The notes: a model not told the origin generated them from the sequence alone. DNA of 64,000 nt from JBNKHH01 sp050290245 (GCA_050290245.1 JBNKHH010000068.1:124001-188000); one strand, 5' to 3'. Shown: positions 27,711-36,673, counted from the stretch's first letter. Numbers and translations are program-made.

Positions 27711-28535
27711 TCATTTTGCCGGGGCATTCGGGAAGAAAAGCTGCTGGCCGTCGACCGTGTAGCTCTTGATCGCGTCCTGACCCTGGGCGGACAGAACCCA
27801 GTCAATGAACGTCTGACCGGCCTCGGCATTCACGGCTGGGCATTTGTCGGGGTTCACCAGAATCACGCCGTACTGGTTGAACATATCGGCGTCGCCCTGC
27901 ACCTGGATGGCATAGTCCTGCTTGTTGGCGAATTTGATCCAGGTGGCGCGGTCGGTCATGACATAGGCGCCCATGCCAATGCCGGCGTTCAGCGTCGCAC
28001 CCATGCCCGAGCCGGTTTCGCGGTACCAGTCGCCGGACGCCGATGTCGGGTCGATTCCCGTGTCGGCCCAGAGAGCGCGCTCCTTCTTGTGGGTGCCCGA
28101 GTCGTCGCCGCGCGAGGCAAAAAGCGCGCCTTTCTCGGCGATGATCGACAGCGCGCCCTGCACATCGTCCATACCGCCGACGCCAGCGGGATCCTCCGCC
28201 GGGCCGACGATGACAAAATCGTTGTACATCAGATCGGTGCGGGCAACGCCTCCCCCCGAGGCGATGAATTTCTCTTCGGCCGGTTTGGCGTGGACCAACA
28301 GCACGTCGCCATCACAATTCGTGGCATTCTTGATGGCCTGACCGGTGCCGACGGCGACCACGTTCACTTTGACGCCGGAGTCGGATTCGAAAATCGGCAG
28401 AAGATAGTCGTAAAGGCCCGAGTTGGCCGTCGAGGTGGTGGACTGAACGATGATGCTGTCGGCGGCGAATGCGGGAGCTGTGAGGATGGTCGCGAGGGCC
28501 GCGAGGGCGAAGGTGTGTTTCCGGGGCATCGACAT
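27711..28535 (-). CDS. tupA: Tungstate ABC transporter, substrate-binding protein TupA
   Basis: A 274-residue periplasmic receptor with a Sec signal (MSMPRKHTFALAALATILTAPAFAA). The TTST motif at residues 33-36 marks TupA and separates it from ModA. Other family segments are VGTGQAIKNATNCDGDVLLVHAK, FASRGDDSGTHKKE and YVMTDRATWI. It binds tungstate (possibly molybdate) with high affinity and delivers it to TupB. Start 28535 follows AAGGAAAT closely; the ATG at 28529 has better spacing and is equally possible. It lies 19 bases after tupC. Confidence 0.92.
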   Translation of the reverse strand: MSMPRKHTFALAALATILTAPAFAADSIIVQSTTSTANSGLYDYLLPIFESDSGVKVNVVAVGTGQAIKNATNCDGDVLLVHAKPAEEKFIASGGGVARTDLMYNDFVIVGPAEDPAGVGGMDDVQGALSIIAEKGALFASRGDDSGTHKKERALWADTGIDPTSASGDWYRETGSGMGATLNAGIGMGAYVMTDRATWIKFANKQDYAIQVQGDADMFNQYGVILVNPDKCPAVNAEAGQTFIDWVLSAQGQDAIKSYTVDGQQLFFPNAPAK

Positions 28536-28554
28536 ATTTCCTTTTCGTCGGGTG

Positions 28555-29286
28555 TCAGAGGTGTAGCCGCCCGTCGAGAAACGCGCGGGCGGCCTCGGTG
28601 CGGGTGGCGGCGAAAAAGTCTTGGGCTGGTGCGTCTTCCAGAAGGCGGCCGTTCGACAAGAACATCACATGGTCCGCCAGGCGGCGGGCCTGGCCGATGT
28701 CGTGTGAAACGAGAAGCACCTGGGTGCCTTGCGCGTTGATCTCGCGAATGATGGTCTCAATCATCTGAACCGAGGCCGGATCGAGGCTGGCGGTCGCTTC
28801 GTCCAGAAGCAGAAGGTCAGGCATAGTCGCAAGAGCGCGTGCCAGGGCCAGCCGCTGTTGCTCGCCGCCCGACAGAAGGCGCGCGGGCTGGCGCGCCTTG
28901 GCGGTCAGGCCGACGCGGGACAGCAGAGCATCCCGGTCGGCGGTGCTCTTGCGGGCCTTCAGGACAAAGTCGATGTTGGCAGAGACCGAGCGGCGCAGGA
29001 GTACTGGTTTTTGGAAAACGAGGGCCTGGCGGCGCGTGATTTCGGGCGACAGAGGTTTGCCCGCCATTCGAATTTCGCCCGAGGTCGGTTCGACCAACCC
29101 GTGCAGGAGGCGCAGGAGCATTGTCTTGCCCGCACCGTTCGGCCCCAGAATGACGGTGATGCCCGGTTCGGCAAGGCAAAGGTCGATGCCGCTGATCAAC
29201 CGTGTTCCGGCCATGGTCAGCGAGAGGTCGCGCGTTTCGATGGGCAGGAGGGGGGAGAAGGACTGGTCCATAGCGGTATCACGCAT
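28555..29286 (-). CDS. tupC: Tungstate ABC transporter, ATP-binding protein TupC
   Basis: A 243-residue ATPase with intact Walker A GPNGAGKTM, Q-loop VFQKPVLLRRSV, signature LSGGEQQR, Walker B LLLLDEATASLDP and switch histidine VSHDIGQA. The Walker A ends in T-M where T-T is more usual, a conservative change. The start at 29286 overlaps the end of tupB by eight bases; an ATG at 29271 is an alternative. It energises uptake of tungstate. Confidence 0.9.
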   Translation of the reverse strand: MRDTAMDQSFSPLLPIETRDLSLTMAGTRLISGIDLCLAEPGITVILGPNGAGKTMLLRLLHGLVEPTSGEIRMAGKPLSPEITRRQALVFQKPVLLRRSVSANIDFVLKARKSTADRDALLSRVGLTAKARQPARLLSGGEQQRLALARALATMPDLLLLDEATASLDPASVQMIETIIREINAQGTQVLLVSHDIGQARRLADHVMFLSNGRLLEDAPAQDFFAATRTEAARAFLDGRLHL

Positions 29287-29986
29287 AGGCGGACCGCGCC
29301 GCGCTGAGGCGCACGCCCTGAACTGCCGCGTTGACGCCGAGCGCGATGATCATCAGCACGATGCCAAGTGCGAGGGCGAGCGGCAGATCGCCCTTGGAGG
29401 TTTCCAGCGCGATGGCGGTCGTCATGACGCGGGTCAGGTGGTCGATGTTGCCGCCGACGATCATCACCGCCCCGACCTCGGCCACGGCGCGCCCGAAACC
29501 GGCGAGTGCCACGGTCAGAAGAGAAAATCGGGCATCCCACAAAAGGGCGCGCATGGATTGCACAGGGCCGAGTCCGAGGGAGCGGAACTGGTCGCGGTAC
29601 TCCCCGTGCAGGTCTTCGATGACCTGCCGCGACAGGGCCGCCACGATGGGCGTGATCAGGACGGACTGGGCGATGATCATGGCCGATGGCGTGTACAAGA
29701 GACCAAGGAAACCGAGAGGGCCGGCGCGGCTGAGGTGGAGATAGACCAGCAATCCGACCACCACAGGCGGCAGCCCCATGAGGGCGTTGACGAGAATCAG
29801 GACGGCGTTCCGGCCCGGAAACCGGGTGGTGGCGAGGCATGCGCCGATCACCAGGCCAAAGAGGCAGGCCAGTGCCGTAGCGGTCAGGCTGACGCGCAGA
29901 GACAGGATCACGATCTCGACCAGATCGGCGTCGGCAGAGGCGACGAGGCGCAGGGCAAGCCCGAATGCGGCGGTAATGTCCTGCAA
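29279..29986 (-). CDS. tupB: Tungstate ABC transporter, permease TupB
   Basis: A 235-residue permease of the TupB/ModB-like class with about five helices. The EAA loop reads YRDQFRSLGLGPVQSMRALLWDARFSLLTVALAGFGRAVAEVGAVMIVGGN, with the GRAxxEVGA motif characteristic of TupB. The start is a TTG at 29986, well supported by AAGGGAGAGGGA just upstream. First gene of the leftward order tupB-tupC-tupA-regulator. Confidence 0.9.
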   Translation of the reverse strand: MQDITAAFGLALRLVASADADLVEIVILSLRVSLTATALACLFGLVIGACLATTRFPGRNAVLILVNALMGLPPVVVGLLVYLHLSRAGPLGFLGLLYTPSAMIIAQSVLITPIVAALSRQVIEDLHGEYRDQFRSLGLGPVQSMRALLWDARFSLLTVALAGFGRAVAEVGAVMIVGGNIDHLTRVMTTAIALETSKGDLPLALALGIVLMIIALGVNAAVQGVRLSAARSAYA

Positions 29987-30130
29987 ATCCCTCTCCCTTG
30001 CTGCATAATTTCCCTAATAGTGAGAGTATGCGGAAGGGAAGCATGCCGCAAGTGCGGCCTGCGAATGGGGCGATAAGCACTGAATATTAAGAGGTCTTGC
30101 GATTTGAACGTCCTGCCTGTCTTGATTGTT

Positions 30131-30150
30131 TTTTGCAAAATTTTGCAAAA
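30131..30150. promoter_or_regulatory. Tandem TTTTGCAAAA palindromes, candidate operator
   Basis: Two adjacent copies of the self-complementary decamer TTTTGCAAAA, one helical turn apart, 96 bases before the oxyanion permease and 145 bases before tupB on the other strand. TTTGCAAA repeats are, as I recall, recognised by ScfR-type acyl-CoA regulators such as PccR, with a slightly larger spacing. The regulator here is not known. Confidence 0.5.
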
Positions 30151-30245
30151 TTTCCCCTGACGTGCATTTCAACTGGTTTTCCCTGTTCAAGACGGGTTCG
30201 ACGTGGAAAAATCACCAATGTCGCGAAAGGACGGGGAGGGTCCTT

Positions 30246-31364
30246 GTGTCCAGGCAATTCGACTTCAGTCTGAGGGAAGCCAGCGGTGCGCTTGGCGACC
30301 TGGGGACGTTGTTGCCTTTGATGCTGGGCGCGATCGCGGTCGCAGGCATGTCCGCGCAGCCGGTGCTGGTCGGGTTCGCCGTCTTCTATGTCTTGACCGC
30401 GATCGTCTATCGTCTGCCGGTCCCCGTGCAGCCGATGAAAGCGGTGGCGGCCGTTCTGCTTTTGGGAGGCGTGACGCCCGGCGCGGTGGCCGTGTCGGGC
30501 GTGTTGATCGGTGTGGCGCTGGTCCTGATGGCGCTGACTGGTGTCGTGGCAAGGCTGGCGCGGCTGGTGCCGCAGTCTGTCCTGGCGGGATTGCAGCTTG
30601 GCCTCGGTGTTGCGCTTGGGCTTGTGGCGTTGCGCCTGATGGGTGATGCGCCGGTCTTTGCAGTCATCGGGCTTGCGGCGCTTGGAGTCATGCTGTGGCG
30701 CGGCTGGCCTGCGGCGATCCTGTTTCTGGGCGGCGCGGTTGCGGCAGGGATGGTGCTCGACCTTCCGGGGCTTGCGGTCGAGGCCGAGAGTGGCCTGGCC
30801 CTGTCGGCCATTCCGGCGATGGCGGATGTCACGGTGGCGGTGAACCAGTTGGTCTTGCCCCAGTTGTCGCTGACGCTGATGAACGCGGTGCTTTTGACCT
30901 CGCTGGTCGCTGGGGACTGTTTCGCCGAGCGTGCCGAAAGGGTGACGCCCAGGAAGCTGGCGCTGACCTCGGGGTTGGCGAACCTGTGCCTTGCGCCTTT
31001 CGGTGCCCTTCCGATGTGCCACGGGGCGGGCGGTGTTGCGGCCCATCACCGGTTTGGGGCCCGTACCGGTGGCGCCCCGCTGATGCTGGGGCTGGGTCTG
31101 TTTGCGCTGGCGGTGGTCCCTGGCGCCTTGTCCGTGGTGACGGCTGTTCCGGTGCCGGCCCTTGGCGCGCTTTTGCTGGTGGCGGCCGCCGACCTGGCGG
31201 CGCAGAGGCGGATCATCGACTGCAAGCCGTCGTGCCGCCCGGTCATTGGTGTGACGGCGGCGGTGACGGTTCTGGCCGACCCGTTCTTTGGCCTGGTCGC
31301 AGGGACAGTGGCCGAGATGATCCGGGTCGCCGTCGTGCGCCGGATCATTCAGCGCGCGGGCTAG
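30246..31364 (+). CDS. Molybdate/sulfate permease, MOT1-like (SulP-related)
   Basis: A 372-residue membrane protein with about ten helices. The opening SLREASGALGDLGTLLPLMLG and PVPVQPMKAVAAVLLLGG are the two signature blocks of MOT1-type molybdate transporters (putative sulfate/molybdate transporter family), which lack the STAS domain of classical SulP proteins, as here. Start set at the GTG 30246 because GGGGAGGG precedes it and the family N-terminus begins at SRQFDF; longer frames lack such support. Divergent from the tungstate importer, so the region handles oxyanion uptake by two mechanisms. Its stop shares CTAG with the convergent dehydrogenase stop. Confidence 0.85.
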   Translation: MSRQFDFSLREASGALGDLGTLLPLMLGAIAVAGMSAQPVLVGFAVFYVLTAIVYRLPVPVQPMKAVAAVLLLGGVTPGAVAVSGVLIGVALVLMALTGVVARLARLVPQSVLAGLQLGLGVALGLVALRLMGDAPVFAVIGLAALGVMLWRGWPAAILFLGGAVAAGMVLDLPGLAVEAESGLALSAIPAMADVTVAVNQLVLPQLSLTLMNAVLLTSLVAGDCFAERAERVTPRKLALTSGLANLCLAPFGALPMCHGAGGVAAHHRFGARTGGAPLMLGLGLFALAVVPGALSVVTAVPVPALGALLLVAAADLAAQRRIIDCKPSCRPVIGVTAAVTVLADPFFGLVAGTVAEMIRVAVVRRIIQRAG

Positions 31365-32413
31365 GCCGATTTCAGAAGCGTAACGATAGTCTGCGTGACC
31401 TCGTCCGTGGTGGCGGTGCCGCCAAGGTCGGGGGTGCGTGTCTTCGGGCTGGAAAGGCTGGTTTCGAGAGCATTCGTGACGGCGCGGCTGGCGTCATCCA
31501 TCCCGAGCCACTGCAAAAGTTGTGCTGCCGAACCGATCAGGCCGGCGGGATTGGCGACGCCCTTGCCCGCGATCGAGGGGGCCGAGCCGTGCTGGGCCTG
31601 GGCCATTGCGTGATCCGCGCCCATGTTGAGCGAGGCGGCGGTGCCGAGGCCGCCGGAGAGTTCGCCTGCGAGGTCCGAGAGAATATCGCCGTACATGTTG
31701 GTGGTGACGATCACGTCGAAACGGTGGGGTTCGCGCACGAGATGCGCGGCCATGGCGTCAACCAGCACTTCGTCATAGTCGATCTGCGGATAAAGGGCCG
31801 CGACGCGACGGGCCTCATCAAGAAACAGCCCGTCCGAGGCGCGCAGGACGTTGGCCTTGTGCACGGCAGTGACGCGTTGTGCCGGACGCTTGGCGGCGGC
31901 AGCAAAGGCAGCCTCGGCGATGCGGGCCGAGGCGCGGCGGGTGACTTTGCGGATAGCCAGCGCCATGTCGGGGTCGGGCATGAATTCGCCCGGACCGCTT
32001 GCCATATTGCGGTCGGTGTAAAAACCCTCGGTATTCTCGCGGTAGATCACGATGTCGAAGGCAATGCCGGCGGGCATGGGCAGGGCGGCGCGCGTGTGCG
32101 CCGGGCGAATGTTTGCGAAAAGGTCGAGGCCGATCCGAAGCGCGCCCGAGGGGTTGATCCCGCCCATGTCGCGGGGCGGATAGTCGTTGTGGGACACCGG
32201 GCCGAGGACGATGCCATCGGCTTTCGTGGCCCGATCGAGGACGACGGCAGGGAAGGTTGTGCCAGCCTTGTCGAGGGTGGCGAATCCAATCTCCGCGTGT
32301 TCGAACGCCAGGCCGAGGTCGAAGCGCTCGTTCGCGGCGGCGAGGACGGTTTCGGTCGAGTCCGTGATCTCGGAGCCGATGCCGTCGCCGGGAAGGATCA
32401 GTATCCGTGCCAT
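31361..32413 (-). CDS. Isocitrate/isopropylmalate dehydrogenase family enzyme
   Basis: A 350-residue NAD(P)-dependent beta-decarboxylating dehydrogenase. Motifs: ILPGDGIGSEIT, the substrate-binding IYRENTEGFYTDRN, the catalytic region VTAVHKANVLRASDGLF with Lys, and the metal site VTTNMYGDILSDLAGELSGGLG, plus the nucleotide loop APSIAGKGVANPAG. Substrate may be isocitrate, isopropylmalate, tartrate or D-malate; sequence alone does not decide. Its start lies within the end of tcuB (16-base overlap). Position after tcuAB suggests it acts on a tricarboxylate or hydroxy-diacid produced by that pathway. Confidence 0.85.
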   Translation of the reverse strand: MARILILPGDGIGSEITDSTETVLAAANERFDLGLAFEHAEIGFATLDKAGTTFPAVVLDRATKADGIVLGPVSHNDYPPRDMGGINPSGALRIGLDLFANIRPAHTRAALPMPAGIAFDIVIYRENTEGFYTDRNMASGPGEFMPDPDMALAIRKVTRRASARIAEAAFAAAAKRPAQRVTAVHKANVLRASDGLFLDEARRVAALYPQIDYDEVLVDAMAAHLVREPHRFDVIVTTNMYGDILSDLAGELSGGLGTAASLNMGADHAMAQAQHGSAPSIAGKGVANPAGLIGSAAQLLQWLGMDDASRAVTNALETSLSSPKTRTPDLGGTATTDEVTQTIVTLLKSA

Positions 32414-33495
32414 CTTCGCCTTTGTGCGTCGCGGACCAGCGCGGCGAAACGGTAGCCGCCGTGCGCCATCTTGGAATAGGGGATCAGGAGGAACAGGGCC
32501 GCCACCGCGCCGAGATGGAGGGCAAGGAGCGGGCCGACGAGGCCGGTGCCGGTGGCGGCGTAAAGAAGGAGACCCGTGAGGCCGGTGACGCCCAGGAGAA
32601 GGACGAAAGCCATCTCTGCGCCCCAGCGGTTGGTGGCGCCGAGCGCCGGGTCCGATCTGGTCTTCAGGACCGCGAGGCCAAAGGCGCCGACGGTCAGAAG
32701 GAGTCCGCCTGGAAGACCGAGGAGCTTTGGCAGGCTGAACAGGCCGTAGGGGGCGTGCAGGCCGAAGGCATAGTGCATGACAGTAGCGACGCAGGTCGAA
32801 GCAAAGCACAACAGGAAGCCCCAGAGCGTGGCCTGGTGCGCATGGCGGCGGGCGTTGGAATAGCGGTCATCTTTTTCGAAGTTGCAGCCCTGGCCCTGTC
32901 CGCCCGAGAGGTTCTTCAGGTTCGCGGTCCGGGCGGCGGCCTCTTTCAGGTCGGCAAGGGTGACGGGCGCGCCGTCGACGACCTTCCAGTACCTGCGCAG
33001 TCCGAAGCAAAGGGCGGCAAGGGGGAAGAGGAACAGCGGCGCGAAGATCGCGACCATAGCCCAATGCGGCAGATGAGCGTAGAAGCCCGCGCCGCCGCCG
33101 GGTGTGACGGCCTTTATGGCGAGCACGATCAGGACGATGCCGACGAGGAGGGTGCCAGCGATGGCGGCACCGCTGCGTTGGAACAGACGCCCGAGCGCGC
33201 CGGGCCAGGCGCAGGTTTCCCAGCTTTCGGCCCGGACATTTGCCAGGGCGGCGGGGATGTTCAGGTCAAAGTCGTGGGGGGGCGTGTACTGGCATGAATA
33301 ATAGCAGCCCCTGCAGTTGTGACAGAGGTTCGCAAGTTGCGTGATGTTGCCGTCCGAAAAGGCGCGCTCGGCGAACATGGCCGGGAAGACATCGCAGAAC
33401 CCTTCGCAATACCGGCAGGCGTTGCAGATCTCGGCCTGGCGACGGGCCTCATCGAGGGCGGTTTCCGGATTGGATTGGGTGATATCAAGCGACAT
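32398..33495 (-). CDS. tcuB: Tricarballylate/citrate utilisation protein TcuB-like
   Basis: A 365-residue membrane iron-sulfur protein that reoxidises the flavin of TcuA and passes electrons to the quinone pool. The N-terminus has two four-cysteine clusters: CNACRYCEGFCDVFP (about 24-38) and CHNCRGCYYSCQYTPP (about 58-73). About six membrane helices follow (from residue 108 on), with His residues such as in RHAHQATLWGF and TVMHYAFGLH that may bind haem. It overlaps tcuA by 11 bases and the dehydrogenase by 16. Confidence 0.88.
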   Translation of the reverse strand: MSLDITQSNPETALDEARRQAEICNACRYCEGFCDVFPAMFAERAFSDGNITQLANLCHNCRGCYYSCQYTPPHDFDLNIPAALANVRAESWETCAWPGALGRLFQRSGAAIAGTLLVGIVLIVLAIKAVTPGGGAGFYAHLPHWAMVAIFAPLFLFPLAALCFGLRRYWKVVDGAPVTLADLKEAAARTANLKNLSGGQGQGCNFEKDDRYSNARRHAHQATLWGFLLCFASTCVATVMHYAFGLHAPYGLFSLPKLLGLPGGLLLTVGAFGLAVLKTRSDPALGATNRWGAEMAFVLLLGVTGLTGLLLYAATGTGLVGPLLALHLGAVAALFLLIPYSKMAHGGYRFAALVRDAQRRRWHGY

Positions 33496-34879
33496 GAGCG
33501 CCAGCCTCCTGTCCGGCGATGCGGCCGAATACGGCGCCGATGGTCATGCCGAACCCGGCCAGATAGCCCTCGCCAAGGATCGACCCCGCCATGGTCTCGC
33601 CCGCCGCCCAGACGTTTTCCAGGGGGCGGCCCTGGATCGAGACGCGGGCGCGGTCGTCGACCTTGAGGCTGAGGTAGGTGAACGTGACGCCGGTTTTCAG
33701 GGGATAACCATGAAAGGGAGGGTCGGTGATCGGGCGGGCCCAATTGGTTTTCGGCGGTTCGAGGTTCTTGGTTGCAAGGCCGTCGAGATCGTTGCCGTTG
33801 AATGTGCCAGGCTGGCAGGCAGCGTTGTAGGCGGCGACGGTTTCTTCGACCGACTCCGGTGGCAGGCCAAGCTTTTCAGCCAGTTCGGCCAGGGTGTTGC
33901 CGGTTACGGGCGGAAAGACCGAGGGCATGAAGTCGTTCAGCGCTTTCTTGTCGATGATGGCATAGCCGATCTGGTCGGGCTGGGCTGCAACGAGGCGGCC
34001 CCAAATGGCGTAACGCTTGGGCCAGACGTCCTCGCCTTCGTCGTAAAACCGTTTGCCGTCCTTGTTAACGACGACCGAGAAGGGGACACAGTCGAGGCGC
34101 GTCACGATACCGTCGTCGAACTGCGCGGCGCGCCCGTCGATGGCGACGGCGTGGCATTGCGTGGGGTCTCCGACGCTGTCGGCGTCCTGGTCGAGCATGT
34201 CGCGCAGGACGCGGCCTCGGTTGTAGGGTGTGCCCCGGATGAGGAAGTTGCGCGCGGCCGGACCCCAGGCTTGAGCCAGCCAGTCGAAGTCGGATTGAAA
34301 GCCGCCGGAGGCGAGGACGAGAGATTTGCCCTCGATGTGCTTTCGGGTGCCGTCGAGCAAGACGTCGAGGCCGTCGAAGCGGCCATCGGTGATCGAGATG
34401 TGGGTGACCTCGGCCTCGTATAGGGCAGTCGCGCCCAGATCCTCGGCAGTGTTGTAAAAGGCGTTTAGAAGGGCCTTGCCGCCGCCGAGGAAGAAGGCGT
34501 TGGTGCGCGACAGCGACAGGGTGCCCGATAAGGAGGGCTGGAAGCGCACACCGTGGGCCTCCATCCAGGGAAGGCAGCTTTCCGAGGCGCGGATCGTCAT
34601 GCGGGCCAGCGCCTCGTCGGTCTTGCCCTTGGTGACCCGCAAGAGATCGTCGAAATATTCGTCTTCCCCATAGCTGCCCGTCAGGACGGAAAGCGGACCC
34701 TCGTGCATGCAGCGGAAGTTGCGGGTGTGGCGCGAGTTGCCACCGCGATAGGGCTTGGGTGCCGCATCGAGGATCAGGACGCGCGCGCCGGCCTCGGCGG
34801 CCTCGATAGCGGCGCAGAGGCCGGCGTTGCCGCCGCCCACCACGATCGTGTCCCAGGTGATCTTCGTCGGGTCTGTCAT
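33485..34879 (-). CDS. tcuA: FAD-dependent tricarballylate dehydrogenase TcuA-like
   Basis: A 464-residue flavoprotein of the fumarate reductase/succinate dehydrogenase type. FAD-binding VVVGGGNAGLCAAIEAAEAGARVLILD lies at the N-terminus. The substrate/flavin segment GGNSRHTRNFRCMH follows, and ENVWAAGETMAGSILGEGYLAGFGMTIGAVFGR closes the FAD domain. TcuA oxidises tricarballylate to cis-aconitate in Salmonella. The four-base overlap with the GntR regulator and coupling to tcuB make a regulator-first operon. The true substrate here could be a different polycarboxylate. Confidence 0.87.
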   Translation of the reverse strand: MTDPTKITWDTIVVGGGNAGLCAAIEAAEAGARVLILDAAPKPYRGGNSRHTRNFRCMHEGPLSVLTGSYGEDEYFDDLLRVTKGKTDEALARMTIRASESCLPWMEAHGVRFQPSLSGTLSLSRTNAFFLGGGKALLNAFYNTAEDLGATALYEAEVTHISITDGRFDGLDVLLDGTRKHIEGKSLVLASGGFQSDFDWLAQAWGPAARNFLIRGTPYNRGRVLRDMLDQDADSVGDPTQCHAVAIDGRAAQFDDGIVTRLDCVPFSVVVNKDGKRFYDEGEDVWPKRYAIWGRLVAAQPDQIGYAIIDKKALNDFMPSVFPPVTGNTLAELAEKLGLPPESVEETVAAYNAACQPGTFNGNDLDGLATKNLEPPKTNWARPITDPPFHGYPLKTGVTFTYLSLKVDDRARVSIQGRPLENVWAAGETMAGSILGEGYLAGFGMTIGAVFGRIAGQEAGAHVA

Positions 34880-35538
34880 GTCTTTGTGTCCAGGCGGAGT
34901 TGGCGCAGGCGTGCGCGGTGCGCGGCCTCGATGTGGGAACGCATGCAGTCTTCGGCAGTCGCTCCGTCGCGGGCACTGAGGGCTGCAAGCATCCTGTCGT
35001 GTTCGGCGATGGCCTCGGTAGCGCGATTGCCTTCTTCCATCGTCGAGGGGCCCAGGATCAGGAGAGTTTTTTGGACAGCTTCGACGGCCTTTACCAGAAA
35101 GCGGTTGCGGGCGGCGTTCAGGAGTACCGCGTGGAACTGGCGGTTCAGGTCGTAGAGGTGGTCGGAGTCTCGTGCCGTGCGCATCTCGTCGTTGATGGCG
35201 GTCAGTTCCGCGATTTCGATGTCCGAGGCTGCGCGGGCGGCAAATCGCGCGGCGGTACCTTCGAGGACGGCGCGCATCTCGTAAAGTTCGGTGATCTCGG
35301 CATAATCGAGCTTGCGCACCACGACGCCCGCGCGGGGCAGGTGCGAGATCAGGCCATCGGATTCAAGCTGGCGGATCGCCTCGCGCACGGGCGTGCGGGA
35401 AATGCCGAGGTCCTGGGCCAGTTCGGTTTCGATCAGCCGTTCGCCGGGGCGCAGGGCGCCTGTTCTGATCCGCTGGATCAGTTTTCCATAGGCATCGCGC
35501 CCCTGCCGGCTCTGGCCGTTCTGCGTGTCGTCCGACAT
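34876..35538 (-). CDS. GntR-family regulator of the tcu operon
   Basis: A 220-residue FadR-subfamily regulator. Winged HTH (about residues 14-75) with RPGERLIETELAQDLGISRTPVREAIRQLESDGLI; C-terminal FCD all-helical effector domain with YEMRAVLEGTAARFAARAA and conserved D/H metal-ligand positions. Start at 35538 (MSDDTQNGQ). First gene of the tcu operon and divergent from the AbrB-GGT pair. A TGTATACA palindrome in the 73-base divergent gap is a natural binding site. Confidence 0.9.
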   Translation of the reverse strand: MSDDTQNGQSRQGRDAYGKLIQRIRTGALRPGERLIETELAQDLGISRTPVREAIRQLESDGLISHLPRAGVVVRKLDYAEITELYEMRAVLEGTAARFAARAASDIEIAELTAINDEMRTARDSDHLYDLNRQFHAVLLNAARNRFLVKAVEAVQKTLLILGPSTMEEGNRATEAIAEHDRMLAALSARDGATAEDCMRSHIEAAHRARLRQLRLDTKT

Positions 35539-35572
35539 TTCAAAATCCGGGTCTTTCCATTCTGGATACTGA

Positions 35573-35580
35573 TGTATACA
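35573..35580. promoter_or_regulatory. TGTATACA palindrome, candidate GntR operator
   Basis: A perfect eight-base palindrome in the divergent gap between the GntR/tcu operon and the AbrB-family permease. TGTATACA cores are typical of FadR/VanR-type GntR operators. It lies 35 bases from the regulator start and about 30 from the chosen permease start, so binding could repress both directions. Confidence 0.55.
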
Positions 35581-35611
35581 GATGAATGCAACAGGAGATC
35601 TGAAAGCGGGA

Positions 35612-36673
35612 ATGACTGTGCATTCGACGATGGCGCATCGCGTCCTAACCTTGCTTGTTGCCGCGCTCGGGGCGGCTGTGTTCTGGCTGGCACATCTGCC
35701 GTTGCCCTTCCTGTTCGGGCCGCTGTCCGCGTGCCTTCTGGCGGCGCTGGCCGGGCTGCCGCTGAAGGGGGTGGGGCTGGTGAGCGTGGCAATGCGCACG
35801 GTTCTCGGGGTGGCGGTCGGGGCTTCAATCACGCCCGAGGTCATCGGCCGGTTGCCGCAGATGGCGGCTTCTGTGGCGTTGATCCCTTTGTATATTGCCG
35901 TGATCGGGCTGGTCGGCGTGCCGTTCTTCCGCAAGGTCTATGGCTTTGACTGGGCGACGTCCTGGTATTCGGCCATGCCGGGCGGATTGCAGGACATGGT
36001 CATCTTTGGCGAAGAGGCAGGCGGCGACGTGCGGGCGCTTTCGCTGATCCATGCCACGCGAGTGCTGATGATCGTAACGGTGGCGCCGGTCATGTTGAGC
36101 CAGGCATTCGGCGCCTCGCTTGACCGTCCGATCGGTGTGCCCGCTGCCGAGTTGCCGGGTGTCGAGTTGGTCCTGATGGCGGTCGCGGCCATTGTCGGCT
36201 GGAAAGGGGGCGAGAAGATCGGATTGTTCGGTGCATCGATCCTCGGACCGATGATCGTTACGAGCGTTTTGTCTTTGTCGGGCTTCATCCACTCGCGCCC
36301 GCCGTCGGAGGCGATCCTTGCGGCCCAGTTCTTTATCGGCCTGGCGATCGGGGTCGGCTACGTCGGGGTGACGCTGTATGAGTTGAAGCGCGACGTCATG
36401 GCGGGCTTCTGGTTCGTCATGTTGCTGGCGGTCATTGCGGCGGGGTTCACCGAGATCGTGGTCTTTTTTGACCTGGCCAAGCCGGTTGAAGGTTTTCTGG
36501 CCTTTGCTCCGGGAGGGCAGGCCGAGATGACCATTCTGGCCATTATCGTCGGGGCGGATCTGGGCTATGTAGTAGTGCATCATCTGACCCGCGTCCTTCT
36601 GGTCATCACCGGCGCGCCCATTGCGGCGCGGATATTTCACCTCAAGGACGGCCGCGAGACGGAGAAAAAATGA
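35612..36673 (+). CDS. AbrB-family membrane transporter/regulator
   Basis: A 353-residue protein of the AbrB family (often labelled ammonia monooxygenase regulator) with about ten helices in two repeated halves. The family repeat is seen twice: WLAHLPLPFLFGPLSACLLAALAGLPL and IVGWKGGEKIGLFGASILGPMIVTSVLSLSG, and SWYSAMPGGLQDMVIFGEEAGGD and FLAFAPGGQAEMTILAII are conserved. Start uncertain: 35612 is preceded by GCGGGA, while 35582 would sit directly on the operator. It overlaps the gamma-glutamyltransferase gene by four bases. The physiological substrate of the family is not established. Confidence 0.82.
   Translation: MTVHSTMAHRVLTLLVAALGAAVFWLAHLPLPFLFGPLSACLLAALAGLPLKGVGLVSVAMRTVLGVAVGASITPEVIGRLPQMAASVALIPLYIAVIGLVGVPFFRKVYGFDWATSWYSAMPGGLQDMVIFGEEAGGDVRALSLIHATRVLMIVTVAPVMLSQAFGASLDRPIGVPAAELPGVELVLMAVAAIVGWKGGEKIGLFGASILGPMIVTSVLSLSGFIHSRPPSEAILAAQFFIGLAIGVGYVGVTLYELKRDVMAGFWFVMLLAVIAAGFTEIVVFFDLAKPVEGFLAFAPGGQAEMTILAIIVGADLGYVVVHHLTRVLLVITGAPIAARIFHLKDGRETEKK

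Noticed and set aside
30087..31049. A 320-codon minus-strand frame rich in His, Arg and Gln
   Set aside because: Antisense to the MOT1-like permease, which has full family motifs.
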